From Calditrichota bacterium (GTDB lineage Bacteria; CLD3): DNA of 29,731 nt. Position numbers and translations under genes: made by a program. Positions 1 to 6,609 of the stretch are shown here, in pieces. The notes below the pieces were generated by a model. The model saw nothing but the letters and a program-made list of their open reading frames with translations. It did not search any database and was not told the DNA's origin. Positions within the stretch are counted from its first letter, which is position 1; each line of letters starts with the position of its first letter. The stretch covers positions 1 through 29,731 of the forward strand of contig QQUF01000041.1 in the NCBI GenBank assembly GCA_008501735.1, given 5' to 3'.

Positions 1-237
1 TCCGATTGACCAAACTGTCAAAAGTAACATTACTGCAATTGCAGCGATGAATTCTACTTTTACTAAATGAGGCCAAGTTTGAACTTTCTCAGAATTTAAT
101 TTTTCTCTTGAAATTCCAGCTTTATCGTTATCCAAAGCCTGTTTGAAAGCCCACCAAGTATAAAAAACTATAAGAAACATTAAACCAACAATTGGAATGT
201 TATCAGGTTTTTGTACCTGTAATAAAAAATGTTCCAT
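1..237 (-). CDS. Cytochrome bc complex third subunit, partial (C-terminal cytochrome b type, possibly with cytochrome c)
   Basis: The gene reads leftward from an ATG at 237 and runs off the window, so only 79 residues are visible. They begin MEHFLLQVQKPDNIPIVGL, include one hydrophobic helix (about residues 15-30), then a polar stretch with TWPHLVKVEFIAA and the start of a second helix. The WPHLV...EFI pattern resembles the segment before the subunit-IV-like C-terminal half of cytochrome b in bacterial menaquinol:cytochrome c reductases with a split cytochrome b. It lies 34 bp downstream of the cytochrome b N-terminal gene on the same strand, which fits a Rieske - cyt b - third subunit operon. 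Whether it also carries CXXCH haem c sites cannot be seen. The family call rests on the short match plus context. Confidence 0.7.
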   Translation of the reverse strand, partial: MEHFLLQVQKPDNIPIVGLMFLIVFYTWWAFKQALDNDKAGISREKLNSEKVQTWPHLVKVEFIAAIAVMLLLTVWSIG

Positions 238-271
238 TTCTTATTTTTCCGTAATTAAAAATTCTAAAATA

Positions 272-1267
272 TTATTCTTTTTCTTTATCAGCATTTGGTT
301 CAGCTGGTTTTTCCGATTTTGCTTCTGGTGTTGCTGGAGTTGGCTTTGCAGCTTCTACAGGTTTCTCAGTAGCAGGTTTTACAGTAGCCTTAGCAACCGT
401 TGGCTTTTCTACTCCATCGTCAGTTTTTACAACAGCTTTTTTTACTGGACGAGGTCGTTTTGGTTTTGCAGCAATTGGAGTTGGACGAGGCTTAGCATCA
501 GGTCTTGGACCAGAAATTCCACCATCTTTTCTAACTCTCCAAAAATGCACTGCAATAAAGATTGAAATAGTAATAGGTAAGAAAATTACGTGAAGAACGT
601 AAAACCTAATCAAAGCCGCAGGTCCAACAACTGTTCCACCAAGAAGTGCGAAACGAACATCGTTGTCAGGTCTCATTCCAAGTTCTGGTCCAAGTGGTCC
701 TTCATTACCAAGTAGCGGAGTTGCACGAGCCATATTAGTTCCAACTGTAACAGCCCAAATTGCTAATTGATCCCAAGGAAGCAAATAACCTGTAAAACTA
801 AGAAGTAATGTAAGAGTCAAAAGAATAACCCCAACACCCCAGTTAAACTCTCTTGGAGATTTGTATGAACCTGTCATAAAAACACGGAACATATGCAACC
901 AAACAGTAATTACCATAAGGTGAGCAGACCATCTGTGCATATTCCTCATAAACATTCCAAAAGGAACATCGTGTTGTAAATATTTCATATCATTGTAGGC
1001 GAATTCTGCTGTTGGTCTGTAATAAAACATAAGCATAACGCCAGTTACGGTAAGGACTAAAAAGAGTAAAAATGAAATTCCACCCATTCCCCAAGTAAAG
1101 CCAACATCAGTTGCATATTTTGGAACTTTTGTCGGATGAAGGTGTAGGAAAACGTTGTCAAGCACTTGAAGCATTCTATTTCTGCTAGAATCTTCATAAG
1201 GGTGTCTGAAAATTGATTTCCAAATTTGAGACTTAGTTATAGAATCACTGAATGAATCTTTCGCCAT
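272..1267 (-). CDS. qcrB: Cytochrome b, N-terminal (b6-type) subunit of quinol:cytochrome c reductase
   Basis: This is the membrane subunit that carries the two b haems and oxidises (mena)quinol for the bc complex. There are four hydrophobic helices (about residues 62-82, 115-131, 145-163 and 222-241). The haem-ligand histidines are H111 and H125 on the second helix (MHRW, WLH), 14 apart, and H226 and H241 on the fourth, 15 apart; the 15-residue spacing is the b6-like version. The protein ends after helix D, as expected for a split cytochrome b. Unusually, about 75 further residues (from about 255) form a Pro/Lys/Ala/Glu-rich, low-complexity tail. It lies 26 bp after the Rieske gene. The family assignment is secure; the gene symbol is by analogy. 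Confidence 0.93.
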   Translation of the reverse strand: MAKDSFSDSITKSQIWKSIFRHPYEDSSRNRMLQVLDNVFLHLHPTKVPKYATDVGFTWGMGGISFLLFLVLTVTGVMLMFYYRPTAEFAYNDMKYLQHDVPFGMFMRNMHRWSAHLMVITVWLHMFRVFMTGSYKSPREFNWGVGVILLTLTLLLSFTGYLLPWDQLAIWAVTVGTNMARATPLLGNEGPLGPELGMRPDNDVRFALLGGTVVGPAALIRFYVLHVIFLPITISIFIAVHFWRVRKDGGISGPRPDAKPRPTPIAAKPKRPRPVKKAVVKTDDGVEKPTVAKATVKPATEKPVEAAKPTPATPEAKSEKPAEPNADKEKE

Positions 1268-1293
1268 GCTAAATTATTCTTTCATTTAATTGA

Positions 1294-1797
1294 TTAAACA
1301 TAGAGGAAAGCTCCTGGTTTACCCCATTGGTCTTTTTCCCATAGGAATTTAACACTTTTGTCAATTAGGAGTTGTCCGTCATCTGCTTTTGTGATTTTAA
1401 ATCTTTCAAGCGGACGAGGTGCAGGACCTTCGAAATTGATTCCGTCACGGTAAAAACCGCTTCCATGACAAGGGCATTTAAACTTGTCTTCTGAAGAAAG
1501 CCATCTTGGAGTACAGCCTAAATGTGTACAAATTGCAGAAAGAGCAAAGAAACCTTCGTCATTCTTAACAATCCAAACCCTTTTTTCATTTTTATACTTT
1601 TCGCTGACTCCTACAACGTAATCAGTCGGAAAGCCTGCTTTGAATGTTGTCGAAGGTTCAAAAAGAACTCTAGGAAACATAAAACGCAATGAACCACCAA
1701 GCATTACTCCCATAAAGGCGAAGAACGAACCCCAACCAACTTTGGAAGCAAAGTCTCGACGACCAAACCAAACATGACCTTTATCAGGTTTTGCCAT
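1294..1797 (-). CDS. qcrA: Rieske [2Fe-2S] iron-sulfur subunit of the bc complex
   Basis: This 167-residue protein transfers electrons from quinol to the cytochrome c side of the complex. The cluster-binding motifs are intact: C90-T-H92-L-G-C95 and C108-P-C110-H111-G-S-G. The N-terminus has a twin arginine (R13-R14, in FGRRDF) before a single hydrophobic helix (about residues 20-42), the usual uncleaved Tat-type anchor of Rieske proteins. The ATG is preceded by AGAGGA, a good ribosome-binding site. It is the first gene of the leftward operon Rieske - cyt b - third subunit, and a promoter candidate lies about 60-90 bp upstream. Confidence 0.95.
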   Translation of the reverse strand: MAKPDKGHVWFGRRDFASKVGWGSFFAFMGVMLGGSLRFMFPRVLFEPSTTFKAGFPTDYVVGVSEKYKNEKRVWIVKNDEGFFALSAICTHLGCTPRWLSSEDKFKCPCHGSGFYRDGINFEGPAPRPLERFKITKADDGQLLIDKSVKFLWEKDQWGKPGAFLYV

Positions 1798-1856
1798 TTT
1801 GTATCCTCTAAAAATTAGTATTTAAACAATCTTTTTTGTGCCTTAAAAAGAACGTG

Positions 1857-1887
1857 CGAATATAAGTAATTTGAATTTTCAATGCAA
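1857..1887 (-). promoter_or_regulatory. Promoter of the bc complex operon
   Basis: On the minus strand, TTG (1885-1887) is followed after exactly 20 bases by TATATTCG (1857-1864), close to the Bacteroidota consensus TTG / TAnnTTTG. Transcription would start near 1850, leaving a leader of about 50 nt with an AGAGGA ribosome site before the Rieske ATG. The same TTG-N20-TA layout precedes several other genes here. Confidence 0.5.
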
Positions 1888-1996
1888 TATCTTGAACATT
1901 TTTTTTTGTTTGTTTAAAGTGTCTCAAACAAAAAAATTCTATAAAAAAATCAATTTGATTTCTGACACTTTTGCAAACTACTTGATTTTTATAATT

Positions 1997-2239
1997 TTAT
2001 TTCCTGAAGAGTTTTTGCCACAATGATTTTTTTTCAGATTCTTTTTTATAGACTTCCCAAAAAATATCTTCGCCCTCTAAGCCGATTCCGACGAAAGATT
2101 TGATAAACCAGTGGTCACCACGTTGCAATTTTACTTCTTCGTTCTCTTCATCAATTTCAATTACTTCACTCCACCCGACAAATGGAATTTTCAGAAAATC
2201 GCCTAATTTAAAGTAAGGCTTCACTCGTTTCCTGACCAT
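1997..2239 (-). CDS. Hypothetical small protein (80 aa) coupled to the XdhC-family gene
   Basis: I do not recognise this protein. It has 80 residues, no signal peptide or membrane helix, and is highly charged with aromatic patches (WSEVIEIDEENEEVKLQRGD, then HWFIKSFVGIGLEGEDIFW). The mix of alternating charged and hydrophobic residues looks like a genuine small alpha/beta protein. It begins inside the last 32 bases of the upstream XdhC-family gene in another frame on the same strand, suggesting translational coupling. A link to the molybdoenzyme accessory role is only inferred from position. The ATG at 2239 is the only ATG near the start of the frame. Confidence 0.6.
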   Translation of the reverse strand: MVRKRVKPYFKLGDFLKIPFVGWSEVIEIDEENEEVKLQRGDHWFIKSFVGIGLEGEDIFWEVYKKESEKKSLWQKLFRK

Positions 2240-3074
2240 CTTTAGCCTTATCTTTTAAAAAGTGCTTTCTTCTAATTTTGATTAATTCTGCAGAAATACT
2301 TACGGAAATTTCTTCAACTGACTGAGCCCCAATATCAAGTCCAATTGGAGCGTGAACTTTTTTCAAAACAGTTTCCGAAATTCCCTTTTCTTTCAGATTC
2401 TCAAAAATTGTTTTGATTTTTTTTCGGCTTCCAATCATTCCAATGTATTTTGCATTTGTTTTGCAACACCCATAAAGAGCAGTTTCGTCAAACTTATGTC
2501 CTCGAGTAACAACTATCAAATAAGAATTTTCATTTATTGGGAGTTTGTCGAAAACAGTTTTGAAACTTTCAGAATAAGTTTCTTCGGCTTCTGGAAAACG
2601 TTCTTTGTTTGCAAAATTTTCTCTGTCATCAATCACAAAAACATTAAAATCAATCATTTTTGCAAGTTTGTAAATGCACAATCCTACGTGTCCACCTCCA
2701 AAGATGAAAAGATTTGGCTTTGTAATAGGCTCAATAAAAATTTCAACTTTACCACCACAAATCAAGCCGCTTTCAATATCATCGTCATTCAGTAAAAAGC
2801 TAACTAACTTTGGTTTATCAGTCAGAATAACTTCTTTTGCTGATTCCCAAACTTCAGATTCAACGCAACCTCCCCCAACTGTTCCGATAAAAGTTCCATC
2901 TAATTTTATTAACATTCTTGACTGAACTTTTCCAGGAGTCGAGCCTTTCGTCTGAATAATTGTTGCCATTGCAGCAGGAGTTCCTTCTTGTCTGACTTTG
3001 ACAACCTCTTGAAAAATATCTAAATCTTTCAAATCTTTACTTTCGTTTTGTTGAATTTGAGTTGAAAAACACAA
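2208..3074 (-). CDS. XdhC/CoxI family molybdoenzyme accessory protein
   Basis: Proteins of this family help insert or sulfurate the molybdenum cofactor of xanthine-dehydrogenase-type enzymes. The N-terminal XdhC/CoxI domain (about residues 18-95) has ATIIQTKGSTPGKVQSRML and GTVGGGCVESEV. The C-terminal NAD-binding-like domain (about 120-260) has FIFGGGHVG, VIDDRENFA and a final GLDIGAQSVEEISVSISAEL block, all typical. The first codon is uncertain: the frame opens with TTG at 3074, and a TTG at codon 15 (before KDLDIF) would give the usual family N-terminus; no clear ribosome site decides it. No hydroxylase structural genes lie in the window, so the client enzyme is elsewhere or unknown. Confidence 0.88.
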   Translation of the reverse strand: MCFSTQIQQNESKDLKDLDIFQEVVKVRQEGTPAAMATIIQTKGSTPGKVQSRMLIKLDGTFIGTVGGGCVESEVWESAKEVILTDKPKLVSFLLNDDDIESGLICGGKVEIFIEPITKPNLFIFGGGHVGLCIYKLAKMIDFNVFVIDDRENFANKERFPEAEETYSESFKTVFDKLPINENSYLIVVTRGHKFDETALYGCCKTNAKYIGMIGSRKKIKTIFENLKEKGISETVLKKVHAPIGLDIGAQSVEEISVSISAELIKIRRKHFLKDKAKDGQETSEALL

Positions 3075-3205
3075 AAAAATATGCTAAAAACAACAGATTT
3101 TTTTGAAATTGTGATATTTAACAAAAATAAATTTAATTGAAAACTTAATTTGCCTTAAATTCAAACTAATGAAGAATTGAGATAATTTCAGAATTAGGAA
3201 AACAA

Positions 3206-3511
3206 ATGAAAATTATATTAACGACTTGTAAATCAAAACAAAGCTCAGAGATTGCACTAAAACTTCTCGAAGAAAAACTTGCAGCTTGTGTAACAACAAT
3301 TTCAGGTGCAAGAAGTCGCTTCCTGTGGAATGGTGAAATTCAAGTTGAAGAAGAGAAACAATTAATTATTAAAACTTCAGATGAAATGGTTGACAAAGCT
3401 TTAAGTAGGATTATAGAAATTCACCCTTACGACATTCCTGAAGTCCTTGTAATAACTCCAGAACAAGTAAGTGAAAATTATTTAAATTGGATAAACGAGT
3501 CTGTAAATTAA
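3206..3511 (+). CDS. cutA: CutA family divalent-cation tolerance protein
   Basis: At 101 residues this is the normal length of the trimeric, ferredoxin-fold CutA family. Typical features are the opening MKIILTTCKSKQSSEIA, the LLEEKLAACVTTISGARSRF region with its conserved cysteine, W41-N-G-E-I, and the ending HPYDIPEVLVITPEQVSENYLNWI. CutA was linked genetically to copper and other divalent metal tolerance, but its biochemical role is not settled. It stands alone on the plus strand, and its stop codon shares the palindrome TTAA with the stop of the convergent gene. A TAAATTCA box at 3156-3163 could be its -7 element, but there is no TTG at the right distance. Confidence 0.92.
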   Translation: MKIILTTCKSKQSSEIALKLLEEKLAACVTTISGARSRFLWNGEIQVEEEKQLIIKTSDEMVDKALSRIIEIHPYDIPEVLVITPEQVSENYLNWINESVN

Positions 3512-4560
3512 TTTTTCAAAATTGATTCAATTTGTTCTGAGTTTTCTTCCCAAAATATTTCTTTTTCTTTAATCAAAACAGAATCCGACTCGTCTGTAAG
3601 CATAAAATAAGTTACAATATTGGTAAAAGCCTTGTCGTAGTTTTCCTTTTCAGGCTCCAAAAGCAAATAAGATTTCCAAGTATCAATTTTACCTTTTAGT
3701 GTCTCCTCACGCTGAACTCTTCTATCATAAAGATTATATATTGTAGTATCTGCTTGGTTCTTGAGTTTTGAACTAAAGTCAATCGGGTTAAGGTCTTTAG
3801 TTGAAGATTTCTCTTTTTCATTGACGAACGAACTTCTATTTTTATCTAGAAATGGCAAAGAAACTTTGTCTGCTTTCATCACACTTTTAAAACTATCCCA
3901 GTCTTTTTCGTCTCTTTTTTCTTCAAACTTTAATGGCAAAATAAATTCTGACTCGATATTTTTTTGATTCTTATCAGTTGGAGGAACCCACTTTATTTCT
4001 TTTAAACAACGAACAGCCTCAGCAACGCAAACTCCGTAAAGTTCATCTTTCACAATTTCCAAATCTTTAAAAAAACCATCATTTGAAATCTTTACTTGAA
4101 AAACTACTTCACCGTAAAGCCCGACTTCCTCAATCAAATTTGGAACATTGAAACAACTTTCAAATTCGACTTCAACAGGCAAACCACTTACTGTTTTAGG
4201 AAGGTTTTTGGAAGTCAAACTAACCAATTTGTCAAAATTTAATTTTTTAGGCGTTTGTGAAACAGAATCGACTTTTTTGCCCAAATTTTTAGACAGTTCT
4301 TTTGAAAGTCCTAATCTTTCACGAATTTCATCAACACTCAAAGAGTCAAAATTCAAATCAATTTCAGAAAATTCTTCTTTAGGATTCTCAGTGGCTTCAA
4401 TTTCACTAACATTCTTTTCGACAATCGTTGCAGTTTTAATGTAAACTTGAAAAATCATCGCAAGAACAATCAAAATAAATCCGCCATAACCGACAAAATC
4501 ATCGTAAAGGCGAATCATTGTTAGAATTTTAAAAATATTATTTTTTTTATCTTTTTCCAT
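3508..4560 (-). CDS. TonB-like protein with N-terminal membrane anchor
   Basis: The protein has a short basic N-terminus, one membrane helix (about residues 25-42, GFILIVLAMIFQVYI), a polar linker and a TonB C-terminal-like domain (about 125-215). That domain reads GLYGEVVFQVKISNDG, then a helix with VAEAVRCLKEIKWVPP, matching the usual GxxGxVxVxxxVxxDG...Ax..AxxxWxFxP layout. After it comes about 130 residues of charged, probably helical sequence not expected in a classical TonB. The domain would sit in the periplasm and may reach outer-membrane receptors, but no ExbB/ExbD or receptor genes are near. I chose the ATG at 4560 over an in-frame GTG two codons upstream. It is divergent from the pdhB-like gene. 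Confidence 0.65.
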   Translation of the reverse strand: MEKDKKNNIFKILTMIRLYDDFVGYGGFILIVLAMIFQVYIKTATIVEKNVSEIEATENPKEEFSEIDLNFDSLSVDEIRERLGLSKELSKNLGKKVDSVSQTPKKLNFDKLVSLTSKNLPKTVSGLPVEVEFESCFNVPNLIEEVGLYGEVVFQVKISNDGFFKDLEIVKDELYGVCVAEAVRCLKEIKWVPPTDKNQKNIESEFILPLKFEEKRDEKDWDSFKSVMKADKVSLPFLDKNRSSFVNEKEKSSTKDLNPIDFSSKLKNQADTTIYNLYDRRVQREETLKGKIDTWKSYLLLEPEKENYDKAFTNIVTYFMLTDESDSVLIKEKEIFWEENSEQIESILKN

Positions 4561-4584
4561 TTTCACAACTATTGTTTTAAAATC

Positions 4585-4615
4585 TGAATTTAAGACTTGG
4601 AATTGAGTTAAACAA
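4585..4615 (-). promoter_or_regulatory. Promoter of the TonB-like gene, overlapping the opposing pdhB promoter
   Basis: Minus strand: TTG (4613-4615), 20 bases, TAAATTCA (4585-4592). The -7 box is identical to that in front of the tRNA gene. It shares 19 bases with the plus-strand promoter at 4597-4627, so the two polymerase sites would exclude each other. Confidence 0.45.
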
Positions 4616-4627
4616 AAAATAAATTTG
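4597..4627 (+). promoter_or_regulatory. Promoter of the pyruvate dehydrogenase E1 beta gene
   Basis: TTG (4597-4599), 20 bases, TAAATTTG (4620-4627), a full match to TTG / TAnnTTTG. The start would fall near 4632, giving a leader of about 50 nt. GGAG at 4677-4680 is the ribosome site for the ATG at 4686. Confidence 0.5.
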
Positions 4628-4685
4628 CGACTTAGATTTTAAATCAATTTTGACTTACAGAAACTCTTAAGATTTTGGAGCAAAA

Positions 4686-5666
4686 ATGCCAAAAGTTACT
4701 TACATAGAAGCAATTTCGATTGCACTTAGAAATGAAATGCGAAAAGACCCAAATGTTTTTTGTATCGGAGAAGACATCGCAACTTACGGAGGTGCTTTTA
4801 AAGTAACAAAAGGTTTTGTCGAAGAATTTGGAACTGAGAGAATTATTGATACACCAATAGCAGAATCTGCAATTATTGGAGCTTCAATCGGAGCAGCAAT
4901 GATGGGAATGAGACCTGTTGCAGAAATGCAATTCGCAGATTTCGTTTCTTGTGGGTTCAATCAACTCGTAAACAATGCAGCAAAATCATATTATCGTTGG
5001 GGAGCAAAAGTTCCGATGGTTTTGAGATTACCTTGTGGTGGCGGAGTTCACGGAGGACCTTTTCACTCTGCAAATCTTGAAAGTTGGTTTTTTCACACTC
5101 CAGGTTTAAAATTAGTCGCTCCTTCAACTGCTTACGATGCAAAAGGTTTGATGACTTCTGCAATTCGCGATAACAACCCAGTTCTTTATTTTGAACACAA
5201 ATATCTTTACAGAAGACCTGAACTTAAAGCTGAAATCCCAAAAGATGATTTCACTGTCGAAATCGGTAAAGGAAAAATTATTCGAGAAGGAAAAGATGCA
5301 GTAATTATTACTTACAGTTCGATGGTTCTTCCTTCGCTCAAAGCAGCAGAAACACTTTCTAAAGAAGGCTACGAAGTTGAGGTTTTAGACTTACGTTCTT
5401 TACTACCTTTCGACAAAGATTTAATTTTGGAATCTGTCAAAAAATGCAATAAGGTAATGATTGTTCACGAAGCAACAAAAACTGGTGGAATTGGTGGGGA
5501 AATTTCAGCATTCATTACAGAAAATGCTTTTGAATACCTTGATGCACCAATTTCAAGAGTAACTTCAATTGACACTCCTGTTCCTTTCAGTCCTCCTTTA
5601 GAGGAATACTTTATGCCAACAGAGAAAAAAATTACAGAAGCATTAATTTCATTGGCAGAATATTAA
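4686..5666 (+). CDS. pdhB: Pyruvate (2-oxoacid) dehydrogenase E1 component, beta subunit
   Basis: This is the beta chain of the thiamine-diphosphate-dependent E1 heterotetramer that decarboxylates pyruvate (or a branched-chain 2-oxoacid) to feed acetyl-CoA formation. It is full length (326 aa) with family landmarks: IGEDIATYGGAFKVTKGF, DTPIAESAIIGASIGAAMMGMRPVAE, the region around GVHGGPFHSANLESWF, PVLYFEHKYLYR, and the C-terminal transketolase domain with VLDLRSLLPFDKD and HEATKTGGIGGEI. The E1 alpha, E2 and E3 genes are not adjacent: the next gene is a tRNA and the upstream gene is divergent. The substrate cannot be fixed from sequence by eye; pyruvate is the likeliest. Confidence 0.92.
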   Translation: MPKVTYIEAISIALRNEMRKDPNVFCIGEDIATYGGAFKVTKGFVEEFGTERIIDTPIAESAIIGASIGAAMMGMRPVAEMQFADFVSCGFNQLVNNAAKSYYRWGAKVPMVLRLPCGGGVHGGPFHSANLESWFFHTPGLKLVAPSTAYDAKGLMTSAIRDNNPVLYFEHKYLYRRPELKAEIPKDDFTVEIGKGKIIREGKDAVIITYSSMVLPSLKAAETLSKEGYEVEVLDLRSLLPFDKDLILESVKKCNKVMIVHEATKTGGIGGEISAFITENAFEYLDAPISRVTSIDTPVPFSPPLEEYFMPTEKKITEALISLAEY

Positions 5667-5667
5667 T

Positions 5668-5698
5668 TTGACGTTAATTTTGTAAAGATTTAAATTCA
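5668..5698 (+). promoter_or_regulatory. Promoter of the tRNA-Ala gene
   Basis: TTG (5668-5670), exactly 20 bases, TAAATTCA (5691-5698). The box ends 11 bases before the mature tRNA 5' end, the short leader expected for a tRNA transcript. The TTG directly follows the stop codon of the preceding gene. Confidence 0.55.
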
Positions 5699-5709
5699 AT
5701 TGACTTTTC

Positions 5710-5782
5710 GGGGTTATAGCTCAGTTGGGAGAGCGTTTGACTGGCAGTCAAAAGGTCAGCGGTTCGATCCCGCTTAACTCCA
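5710..5782 (+). tRNA. tRNA-Ala (anticodon GGC)
   Basis: The full cloverleaf folds by hand. Acceptor GGGGTTA (5710-5716) pairs with TAACTCC (5775-5781). The D stem is GCTC/GAGC. The anticodon stem TTTGA/TCAAA encloses the loop CTGGCAG with anticodon GGC at 5743-5745. The T arm is AGCGG-TTCGATC-CCGCT. The G3-U70 wobble pair (5712 with 5779), the main alanine identity element, is present. The discriminator is A5782 and CCA is not encoded. The gene is a single unit with its own promoter candidate and a terminator directly downstream. Confidence 0.98.
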
Positions 5783-5786
5783 CTTT

Positions 5787-5818
5787 AAGCATTTTCATTT
5801 TTTGAGAATGCTTTTTTT
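5787..5818 (+). terminator. Rho-independent terminator after tRNA-Ala
   Basis: AAGCATTTTC (5787-5796) pairs with GAGAATGCTT (5804-5813) with one G-T wobble, forming a 10-bp stem with a 7-base loop, followed by a T run to 5818. It begins five bases after the tRNA end. Confidence 0.85.
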
Positions 5819-5853
5819 ATAAAAAATAGATTTAGAAGTTCTTGGAGGTTTTT

Positions 5854-6270
5854 ATGAATATTTTCTTTTTATTAATTTTTATGATTTTTATGAGTTGTAA
5901 TGATTCTAAAACAATTGGGGAAAGCAACGGTGCAGACCTAATCACTCAAATTACTTACAGAGTTACAAGTAACTCTACAAGTGAAATCGATAGCCTATAT
6001 TTTTTTCAAGGAAACACTGAGATTGTTCAATCAGGTGTTTTTCTTCCTTATACTTTTTCTTTTGCGACACGAGTTGACTCAGTTGGAATCACAGCAATCA
6101 AAACTTTGCAGGATCCTAATATTTTTATTCCAATCGAAGTTGAAATTTTAACAGATAACCAATCTTTTTTATTCATAAATGGGATTTTAGATACTCTGAC
6201 TTTGGTAGATTCACTTCAAAACGAAACTCACATTTTTAGAAGTAAGGCAAGTGTAGGACAAGATTTTTAA
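5854..6270 (+). CDS. Hypothetical lipoprotein (138 aa)
   Basis: I do not recognise the family. The N-terminus MNIFFLLIFMIFMSC is a short signal peptide ending in a lipobox-like FMSC, so the mature protein would start at Cys15 and be lipid-anchored. The remainder (about 120 residues) is rich in Thr/Ser/Asp with alternating hydrophobic residues, suggesting a small all-beta domain, with a possible internal repeat in its use of DSLYF / DSVGI / DTLTLVDSL. I chose the ATG at 5854 because GGAGG (5844-5848) lies five bases upstream; an in-frame TTG at 5842 lies before that site. The gene stands alone. Confidence 0.65.
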   Translation: MNIFFLLIFMIFMSCNDSKTIGESNGADLITQITYRVTSNSTSEIDSLYFFQGNTEIVQSGVFLPYTFSFATRVDSVGITAIKTLQDPNIFIPIEVEILTDNQSFLFINGILDTLTLVDSLQNETHIFRSKASVGQDF

Positions 6271-6609
6271 GAAAACCTTTGTTTTAGCTATAGGAATGAG
6301 GAATAAAGATTGAGAAACAATATAATTTTGGGAAGATTAATAAATTTGAAAAAACTTAACTCACTAAAATATTTGAAATATATTTGAATTCAGCCCCATA
6401 AGGAAGCTAGAGAAAATTATTCGGAAAGCTTTTTAATAAAATCGAAAACTATTCTGACGAACTTTGAAACTACCTTATAATTATCGATTCAAAACTCTAC
6501 ACACTTAAAATTGGTTAACAGAAAACTAAGCATTAAAAATCAAACTTGCTTAAGAAAATGTTGTATTTTATTTTTTTGAAACTAATCATTAATAAACGAA
6601 AAGTAAAAA
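6271..6609. other. Gene-free AT-rich stretch upstream of the Kef-type gene
   Basis: About 340 bases without a convincing gene. Its distal end holds a promoter candidate for the antiporter gene. Isolated TAAATTTG (6341-6348) and TAATTTTG (6323-6330) boxes occur, but neither has a TTG 20 bases upstream. I saw no strong hairpin, tRNA or repeat in it. A small RNA or a decayed gene cannot be excluded by reading alone. Confidence 0.5.
6546..6576 (+). promoter_or_regulatory. Possible promoter of the Kef-type antiporter gene
   Basis: TTG (6546-6548), 20 bases, TATTTTTT (6569-6576), one mismatch from TAnnTTTG. It lies in a T-rich stretch, so chance is a fair alternative. The predicted leader would be about 30 nt. 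Confidence 0.3.

Noticed and set aside
197-565. A 122-codon plus-strand open frame rich in Ser, Phe and Trp opposite the cytochrome b tail
   Set aside because: The composition is what the complement of a Lys/Pro/Ala-rich coding region gives; it overlaps clear bc-complex genes.
5842-5853. An upstream TTG start giving a four-residue longer lipoprotein
   Set aside because: GGAGG at 5844-5848 falls between that TTG and the ATG at 5854 and is correctly spaced only for the ATG.
6341-6348. Isolated TAAATTTG boxes as promoters, here and at 19031-19038 on the minus strand
   Set aside because: Neither has a TTG 20 bases upstream. The second also contains the kinase start codon, which would place the transcript start inside the gene.
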